Shown here one piece after another: positions 56,857 through 64,000 of a stretch of DNA of 64,000 nt. Numbering within the stretch: the stretch's first letter is position 1; every line of letters starts with the position of its first letter. Below the pieces are notes generated by a model, which was not told where the DNA came from, searched no databases, and saw only the letters and a list, made by a program, of their open reading frames with translations. The position numbers were made by a program, and so were the translations under genes. The DNA comes from Platanthera guangdongensis (lineage: Eukaryota; Streptophyta; Magnoliopsida; Asparagales; Orchidaceae): the NCBI GenBank assembly GCA_039583875.1, contig CM077159.1, forward strand, positions 2,068,812-2,132,811, read 5' to 3'.

Positions 56857-59152
56857 CGCCCCGAAACTCAAAGGAACTAAGGGGGGACGTTTTGGGCCAG
56901 TTTGGGTTCTGGCTGCAGGCACACGGCCTGGGACACGGGCGTGTCCCAGGGCGTGTCAAGCCAGTATCGACATTGAGATGGGAAGTCGATACTTTGGTCT
57001 CGACATTGTATCGAGACTGGGCACACGGCCTGCGACACGGGCGTGTCTACCAGTGTCGACACTTAGCCGCGAAGTCGACACAGTGCTTTGACGAAGTGTC
57101 GAGACATGGCACACGGCCTGTGACACGGGCGTGTCGCAGGGCGTGTCAACCTGTGTCGACACTCGTCCCGTGAAGTCGACACTTTGGTCTCGACATGGTG
57201 TCGAGACAAGGCACACGGCCTAGGACACGGGCGTGTCCAAGGCCGTATCATCCGGTCGACGATCTTCGCTCGACGAAGTGTCGAGTGTCGAGACCGTGTA
57301 CACGGCCTGGGGTCCAGGCGTGTTGAGGTGACACGGGTAGGGACACGGGCGTGTCCTAGAACCCGTGCAGTGCTCGGGTTGATTTCGGGGAAAAATGATG
57401 GGGGTACACGGCTGGCCACACAGTCGTGTCAGGTGGAACACGGGCATGTCAGCTCGAACACGGGCGTGTTCGATACCCGTGTGAGGTTCCAGGCAAGCCG
57501 ATTTTGACGGCGAATGAGGCACACGGCCCTGGACACGGGCGTGTGCCAGGCCGTGTTCGGTCCAGATTGGGCATTTCAGTCCCGAATCAAAGCCGTTCGT
57601 TTCCTTATTTTGAGATCCAACGGCTGGGGGTTGTTCCTGAAGGGATATACCCGGGATTGGACTTAGAAAAACCTCACTTTTCTTAAGTGTTATCTTTCTA
57701 AAACCTTAGAGAGAGAGGAGAGCCAAGGGAGGAAGAAGGAGCTAGATCCCGCCATTGGAGGAGCTTCGAAGCTCCGAATCGCGAGCCGACACCGGATCCA
57801 CGGAGGCAAAGCTAGTGCGGTGCTTTTCATCTGATTACTTTTCAATGGCGCCAAAGAGGAACGCTAGGGTAACGATCCTCATCTTGAGCATGAGTAGCTC
57901 TCTTTCTTTGCATAGGAAGCCCGCTCTCGCGAGTTTGCGGAGAGTTGGAGGCGTTCCTTCGGGTAGATATGTGAAGTCCCCGTTGTTTAGAGTCCGTAAG
58001 CGAGAACGGACATAGGCATGATGTGTGAAGCCTACCCGGACATGTTGGTCTGGATCGTTGATGTTGCATTGCATAAATGCCGGAGAAGACTCCGTGCTAT
58101 GGATTGTTTTTCGGGTTTTCTACGCGGTAGATTGCAGCAGGGAGCCTTGGGGACTAACCCAAAGGTGCACCCGGAAAACTGGGCGGATACGAGATCTTGC
58201 CAACTTGGTGGCCTGAGAGCCAACTTGAACATAACCGGGTTATGTAACTTGTGATGGAAATGGGACTCGATGGAAGTTTGACCCGCGCAAATGGCTTAAA
58301 TTGTCGTTGCGATGTGAGCACGAGTTAGATGGAACCGTACCCGTTCTATGTCGTTCGGTTAAAGAGACCTAAAGGCACGTGGCACTTGCCGTTGGCATAG
58401 ATTAGGGTCTTTGGCGGTCGATGACTTAAATTGTCGTGACCCAGGCCAGGAAGACAAATTGCTCATAGGTTTGGCCGTCCAAGTGGCGGTGGTGAGTCCG
58501 GAATGTCTATGGCTTTAATTGACGTGACATCGACCGGTTCACCGAGAATGTGCCCTAAGACCACGGGGCGTGTGGCCGTGAGTGCCAACGTCTGTGATGA
58601 AATGGCTAATTATATATTGCTCGCTTATGCTAATGAAATGCAGGGAAGGAGCACCGCTGCCCCGAGTTAGGGGCGGGATCGTTATAATTTGGTCAACATT
58701 GCTGACCGTTGCCTTGTTTTGCCACCGTGCGGTGGTTTGTTGCTTACAGGTACAGTTGGACCAAGCGGTCAATAGCGGGCTAAAGCCCGAATGCGAAGCC
58801 GGCCCTTGAAGGCCTAATTGGAAATGTTTACTGCTTTATTCATGTGTGACCGGCCTGCGTGCCGTGATTTGTAAAACATGTAATTTAAAGTGAAACATTT
58901 TGTAAAGCCTTAAGGATTATTTTGGGTATTTTTGTATAACATTCTTAATTTGTATTAGTGGACATTCATGCTCTAATGCTGGGTTCTTTAGTGCAACTTT
59001 TATAAACTGCTTCCGCTAGAATGCTCTGTGTAGGACGTTGAGATTGGTTGGATGGTTTCCATAAGTAACCACCCGGTCTGTCTGTAGTATATGGCGTCGG
59101 GCCCCGGCCGGACCTACTGCTATATGCTGTGCGACGGATAGGGGGTGTTACA
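56852..59152 (+). repeat. 3' LTR of Gypsy A2
   Basis: Pairs with 49651-51964; part of one palindromic unit is deleted near 57,045. Ends TGTTACA, then CACAG. Confidence 0.95.
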
Positions 59153-60438
59153 CACAGTTGGTGGGATTTCATTATAGAGAGAAGAGGACTTGATAGTCTG
59201 GGGTGCTGTAGGCTCGAAACTTGGTGTACTTGGTAGTCCAGTGAGCTGGAGGATCGGAATTATAAATTGTCATGTTGCATGTGCATAAAAGTGGTGTGTC
59301 TTCGTATTGGACGGTCTTTCACACCGACGTCAATATGTTGACTCGGCGGGTGTGGATGTCACTTGTGCAAAGAAAGAATGGTGGATTTGGCAGCATTAGT
59401 ATGCAGGGGCTCCACTGTGTCTTCCTAGTGTTGGGGCATATGTAAGGGCTTGGCTAGGTAGTGCGAATGCCAGTCTAGGAGTGTGGCGGCCCAGCCCACT
59501 GTCTCCATTTGCCACGACGGCTCCTGAGAGTTTAGCTAACTCCAAAATCGGAGAACTAAAGGTCTGTGCGCATAGATTCGGGTATGTGTGTTGCATTTGT
59601 ATGATTCATGGAATAACATAGCATAGCATAAATCATTGCATTTAAACCTAACACCTATCGTATAAATTGGTATGAGACAGTTTATACGATAGGCCCTACA
59701 AAATGACCCCTTGGACTATAGGGTTGATCCCTATAAATCAATGGTTACTTTTTTTTACTGTTCTTACTTTCTTTTCAGTTCTTTTATATTTACCTTACTG
59801 CTCAGCACTATAGTTTAGTGTTATACTCCTGTTAAGATTTTCTGTCATACTACTGTTAGTTTAGGAGCAATCTGTTTGTTATACACTATGCCTTGTTGTC
59901 TTCCTCTTCACTCCTCTCTGCTCGGTGCCTAGGAGCCACTGGGAGAGGGGTGGGGGATTGTGACTGAGTGTAGTTTGACTAACGGTCGGTGGACCATAAC
60001 ATTTTAGGTGCACCAGATGGGAGACAGGGAGCAGCCCTAGGAGATGCAGCATCAGCGAAGTACAGTTCAGATGGAGGTAGGCCAGTCTGGCTCGGGTGCA
60101 CCGACTTCTGGATCCGTGAGTAGTGATGCTTAGTTTTAGATTTGCTTCCGTGAGTGACTTGTAGTGAGGATATGATGTTCCCGTTTTACTTTGTTTCATT
60201 GTTTACTCTTTTAGACCGTTATGATATGGACATGTAGCTGTGTTTTCCTCTTTATGTATTATATTGTGGACTTGGATGTTTACTTCATTGTTAAATACTT
60301 CATCTCGTTGGTGATCTAGATGGCCGGCAGATTTGGCGTTTCATGGTGTCGATCTCCCTGGGGGATGGAGTCACTGAAAAATGGCGGTTCTGGCCCAAAG
60401 ACCCCAGTGGTTTAAAAGAAAAAAAATGGGGTCTTACA
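59153..60438 (+). repeat. B2 5' LTR, third segment
   Basis: Begins with the duplicated CACAG and ends GGGGTCTTACA. Contains the predicted leader exon at 60044-60076 and an ATAGCATAGCATAA-type stretch near 59,620. Shares GAACTAAAGGTCTGTG with the B1 LTR. Confidence 0.8.
60044..60076 (+). CDS. gag: Predicted first coding exon of B2 gag inside the 5' LTR
   Basis: ATG CAG CAT CAG opens an 11-codon frame ending at GAG/GTAGGC. It would join 60629 in phase 0. An upstream in-frame ATG at 60015 is closed by a TAG. Supported mainly by analogy with A1, A2 and B1. Confidence 0.35.
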
Positions 60439-60628
60439 ACTGGTATCAGAGCAAACCTCTATCTGACAGGAAGTAGTCCACAACCCCTGGGACCCCACGC
60501 GTAGGCTTAGTTTGAGGACAAACTAGCAGCGGAAGCAATGGTGTGCCCATGGGAGGAATCACATGCTAATTATCACTCATAACAAAGTTTTATAGGTAAC
60601 CTTACTAAAATAAGCTCATCTTTTGTAG
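60077..60628 (+). other. Predicted leader intron of B2 (552 bp)
   Basis: Donor GAG/GTAGGC, acceptor CTTTTGTAG/CCTGCAAC. The in-frame stop before gag is the TAG of the acceptor, as in A1 and A2. Confidence 0.4.
60441..60452 (+). promoter_or_regulatory. Primer binding site of Gypsy B2
   Basis: TGGTATCAGAGC, a full twelve-base match to the initiator-Met tRNA 3' end complement, two bases from the LTR. Confidence 0.9.
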
Positions 60629-61756
60629 CCTGCAACGAACCCTACCCCGCAACAGAGGACACCTACGACCCTGAATGTGCCTCCACCCCCGTCAGATCCA
60701 ACTCTGTTTCAGCAAACGGAGGTGGGTCAAACCTTGACTGCCATACTGGAGGCGCGCAAGACACAGCAGGCTCCGGCTCCTCAGCCAAACCCCGGAGCAA
60801 ACTAGATGAGTGTATTCTAAGGCCTTCCCCCCCCCCATCATAACTCGGGATGGAGACGACAGTACGCAAGGAGGAGTGGTTTGATATCATGTACGAGATA
60901 CTGGCGGGGATACGGTGCCCGATAGATATGGCTGTATCTTTGGCCGTCTCCTGTTTGGAGTCACACGTGAAGAGATGGTGGAAGTAATTGATGGACACCA
61001 CTTATGTGGGATTGGAGGCCGCAGACATTACTTGGGAGGAGTTCAGGGCAGCGTTGCTGGTGCACTTTATGCCGCAGTCTGCAAGAGATGAGCTGGAGGA
61101 TCGGTTCCTGCAGTTGAAGCAGGGCAACACGACGATGCTGGAAGACCTCCAGGAGTTCACACATTTGGCCCAGTTTGCAGACTCATATCAGCTGGACGAG
61201 GTGGGCTACGCTAAGAGGTTTTATAAGGGCCTCTGCGACGACCAGAGGCAGGCCCTGCTGTTTGTATCTGATGGGACTATGAGCCGAATCTTGGAGATGG
61301 CGAAGAAGCTGGAGGCAATCCAGCTCGCTGTTCCAGGCAGGAAGAGGCACGGGGATGATGCGGTCCTTGGAGGAAGCAGGGACCAGCAGAGAGTCCGGGT
61401 CATGGGGGAGATAAGTAACGGTTATCGACCCCGTCAGGAAGAAGGGCAGGAGCAGAGCGAGAAGGCAGTGCTGGCCCTGCAGCCACTCCAAATGCGGGAG
61501 GTGCCGAGGCTAGGGGAGGGCCCACCTCCCCCGCAGGTGTTCTACTATTATAACCAACCAAGGCACATTCGGGGTAACTGCCCCATGAGTGGTGGGCCCC
61601 CACTAGTAGCTCGAGGTGGCCCACCAGCTCAACAACTACAAGGCCGAGGATGTGGTGGCGGACTTGGATTTCAGGGCAACGACCGCAGGCCGAACAGGGA
61701 GCAGATGTATGCTATGGATCTTGCGCAGCCCCGGAACTCGAGCAGGGTTATAACAG
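60629..61756 (+). pseudogene. gag: Gypsy B2 gag (degenerate)
   Basis: Aligned with B1 gag from VGQTLTAIL onward. A TAG at ~60,805, a TAA shortly after, a C9 run (~60,827), and a TAA after KRWWK (~60,985) break it. From 60988 the frame is open: DITWEEFRAALLVHFMP, LQEFTHLAQFADSYQL, AKRFYKGLCDDQRQALLF. The zinc knuckle has lost both leading cysteines (FYYYNQPRHIRGNC), consistent with G-to-A changes. A GGGLGFQGNDRR-like Gly/Arg end precedes VITG at the intron junction. Confidence 0.85.
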
Positions 61757-61868
61757 GTATGAGAGTAATGTATTTATGATTTTTCTTCCTTCTTTATTGA
61801 GAACTAGTAGAGCAACTGTACATCCTAGGCTAGAAACCTTAGAACTAAAATTTTTCTAAATGATTTAG
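61757..61868 (+). other. Predicted gag/protease junction intron of B2 (112 bp)
   Basis: ATAACAG/GTATGAGA to AAATGATTTAG/GAATACTG, phase 1. Unspliced reading stops at TGA eight codons on. Splicing leads to ILIVSGKPAYTLF, the protease start. Confidence 0.6.
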
Positions 61869-64000
61869 GAATACTGATTGTATCCGGCAAACCTGCTTAT
61901 ACCCTATTCGACACGGCAGCGACACACAACTTCTTTCGGAGGACTTCGTCAAGGACCTGGACCAGATTCAGTACTATACAGGAGTCGTCAGGAGTGTGCG
62001 TCTCCCCAACGGGATGGAGATCCAGTCTACCGAGAAGTGCCTCCTAAAGGTGACTATAGACGGCTTGACGCTCGAGGCTCCGGCGATGATCTTGAGAATG
62101 CGAGACTTCGACCTCATCTTGGGCATGACATGGCTCATCTGGAATCAGGCCCAAATTGATTGCTCGGCAAGGAGGGTCGTGCTACGATATGGCGACCCCT
62201 ACGCGACCTTCCAAGGTATCATGCCGTCTCTCGTTACCTACTCTCCTCTATTCAGGCCGTCAAGGCCCAACTGCAGGGGGAGGAGGTGTATCAGGTGTTG
62301 TTCGAGATAATGGAGACCCAGGATCAGATTACCAGCATTCTATTGGCTCGGTATTATGCCGAAGTATTCCAGAGAGGCTACCAGGACTGCCTTCAAACTG
62401 GGAGAAGGACTTCCAGATCCAGTTGGTACCGGCGGCTCAGCCGATATCTAGAGCACCTTATCAGATGGCCCTAGAGGAGTTGGCGGAATTTCGGAGTCAG
62501 CTGCAGGAATTGGTGGAGGCAGGATTCGTTAGATCGAGCTCCTCATTATGGGGAGCTCCGGTTTTATTTGTGAAGAAGAAGGACAGGACGATCAGATTGT
62601 GCATCGACTACCAAGCACTGAATAGACTGACAGTTCGGAATACTTATCCACTACCAAGGATAGATGAGCTGTTTGACCAGCTGGAGGGGGCGCATTTTTT
62701 CGAAGCTGGATTTGAGGTCAGGTTACTATCAGCTACGGATTCGGGAGGAGGACATTCTGAAGACTGCATTCAATAGCAGGTATGCTTTGTTCGAGTTTAC
62801 CGTGATGCCCTTCGGGCTCACGAATGCACCGTCAACGTTAATGAGCCTCATAAATCGGGTGTTAGAGGCTTATTTGGACGTGTTCGTCATCGTATTTATT
62901 GACGACATCCTCATTTACTCGAGGACAGAGGAGGAGCACGCACGTCATCTGGCACTGACTCTAGAGAGACTGTGGGAGCACCGCCTTTATGCGAAGTTCA
63001 GCAAGTTCCAGTTCCTGCTGAAGGAGGTGGCCTTCCTAGGCCACATTATCCCTGTAGCCGGATTGGCTGTGGACCCGGCTAAGATTCAGGAAGTTCAGGA
63101 TTGGCCGCCGCTGAAGACAGCCACAGACGTGCGTGGTTTCCTAGGACTTGCAGGTTATTATCGAAAGTTCGTGGAGGGATTCTCTCAAATTTCCCTCCAA
63201 CTCACAACTCTGATGAAGAAAGACGTGCCCTTTGTCTTGACCCCGCAATGCGAGATATCTTTCTAGGAGCTGAAGGATAGACTGACCTCGGCTCCTATCC
63301 ATGCCCTTCCATCGGGGAAGGAAGGATTTCTGGTCTACACTGAAGCTTCCTACCAGGGCATGGGTGCAGTGCTGATGTAGAACGACCACGTGATTTATTT
63401 TGTTTCCCGCCAGTTGAAGAAGCACGAGCAGAACTACCCGGTGCACGACCTAGAGATGGGAGCTTTCGTGTTTGCTCTAAAGGTCTGGCGGCACTACCTC
63501 TACGGTGTCCACTGCGACATATACTCTTATCATAAAAATTTGAAGTACGTGGACAAGCAGAAGGAGTTGAATATCAGGCAGAGGCGATGGTTGGAATTTA
63601 TAGTAGATTACCAGTACGAGATGCACTACCACCCAGGGAAGGCGAATGTGGTAGCCAATATGCTGAGTCCGAGAGCCACCACCTCCGGAGCTGAGCCCCA
63701 GATTATGTCCATGGAGCTGGTGTAGATATTATAAGATATGCACATCACACTGGAGTTGTATGATGACCCCAAGCTCTATGAGGATTATCTAACCACGATG
63801 AGCGCCACAGATGACATTCGAGACCGAGTCAGAGATGGGCAGAGGCAGGGTGCCAAGCTGGAGCCGATGTTCCAGTCCTTGGAGGCAGGCACTGCAGGAG
63901 AATACATGCTAAGAGATGGCCTAGTGTGCTTCAGAGGACGGGTTTATGTACCAGAGGGAGGCCAGGTCCGGGAGGATTTCATGACGGAGGCCCACTGCAG
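61869..64000 (+). pseudogene. pol: Gypsy B2 pol (degenerate, truncated by the window)
   Basis: Protease motif is FDTAATHNF (DTG lost), then a frameshift near 61,935; DLILGMTWL follows. [30 protein letters not shown], frameshift near 62,690, [32 protein letters not shown] intact. TAG at 63264-63266. RNase H: TEASYQGMG (D to E), a TAG in LM*NDH, YHKNLKY (D to Y), VANMLSP (VADALS lost). TAG at 63723-63725, then degenerate integrase N-terminus to the window end. Multiple catalytic residues are gone. Confidence 0.88.

Larger units (their letters stand above)
49651..59152 (+). mobile_element. Gypsy A2: plus-strand copy of the A family, broken
   Basis: LTRs 49651-51964 (2,314 bp) and 56852-59152 (2,301 bp). 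Duplication CACAG at 49646-49650 and 59153-59157. The LTR pair differs more than the A1 pair, including a short deletion in the 3' LTR array near 57,045. Gag has a frameshift, and pol has several frameshifts and stops and lacks an RT catalytic Asp. Same layout and predicted introns as A1. Confidence 0.96.
34355..64000 (+). mobile_element. Gypsy B2: plus-strand Ty3/Gypsy, 5' LTR split by B1 and A2; runs off the window
   Basis: The 5' LTR starts TGTAACATCCCCC at 34355 and ends GGGGTCTTACA at 60438, followed by a PBS. B1 (34435-48675, TSD TAGAA) and A2 (49651-59152, TSD CACAG) lie inside that LTR. Removing them leaves about 2.3 kb. Gag and pol follow at 60629-64000 with many stops, frameshifts and active-site changes. 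It was inserted into the integrase region of Gypsy C. LTR ends and gag/pol sequence relate it to B1. The 3' LTR lies outside the window. Confidence 0.9.

Noticed and set aside
60441..60452. TGGTATCAGAGC-type sequences as possible tRNA genes
   Set aside because: They are 8-13 bp primer binding sites next to LTRs; no cloverleaf is present.
1..64000. Host protein-coding gene
   Set aside because: Every long frame with recognisable content belongs to a retrotransposon; the rest is LTR or spacer.

Overview
The window is plant nuclear DNA that consists entirely of nested LTR retrotransposons; I find no host gene, rRNA, tRNA or CRISPR array. The plant assignment rests on tRNA-iMet-type primer sites (TGGTATCA...), chromovirus-like Ty3/Gypsy elements with a chromodomain-like integrase tail, Sirevirus-like Ty1/Copia elements with an extra ORF after pol, and plant-style TATA boxes. 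The species cannot be named from this.

Layout, outermost to innermost. (1) 1-592: end of a diverged Gypsy LTR. (2) Gypsy C, minus strand: 3' LTR ~593-2943, integrase fragments at 2944-3249 and 33260-34354; it runs off the window. (3) Inside C: Copia-1, minus, 3250-33259, TSD AATCT. (4) Inside Copia-1 gag: Copia-2, minus, 12397-30448, TSD CTTCT. (5) Inside Copia-2: Gypsy A1, plus, 16672-26184, TSD AGCGA. (6) Also inside C: Gypsy B2, plus, from 34355 past the window end. Its 5' LTR is split by Gypsy B1 (minus, 34435-48675, TSD TAGAA) and Gypsy A2 (plus, 49651-59152, TSD CACAG).

A1 and A2 are one family (2.3 kb LTRs); B1 and B2 look like relatives (LTR 4.7 kb in B1, about 2.3 kb in B2). A1 and B1 are the best preserved: A1 has an open gag and one stop in pol, B1 an open gag and two stops late in pol. 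A2, B2, C, Copia-1 and Copia-2 are decayed. Copia-2 has gag and the extra ORF but no recognisable pol beyond a possible protease stub.

Main points of interest: (a) a reading-frame-perfect GT-AG intron at the gag/protease junction in A1, A2, B1 and B2, where unspliced RNA would stop within a few codons; (b) a second predicted intron joining a short ATG exon inside the 5' LTR to gag; (c) a large third ORF 3' of pol, homologous between Copia-1 and Copia-2; (d) arrays of palindromic TCGA/ACAC-type motifs in LTR promoters, including stems whose two arms change together, and a copy of the Copia-1 array just upstream of a TATA-like site before its third ORF.
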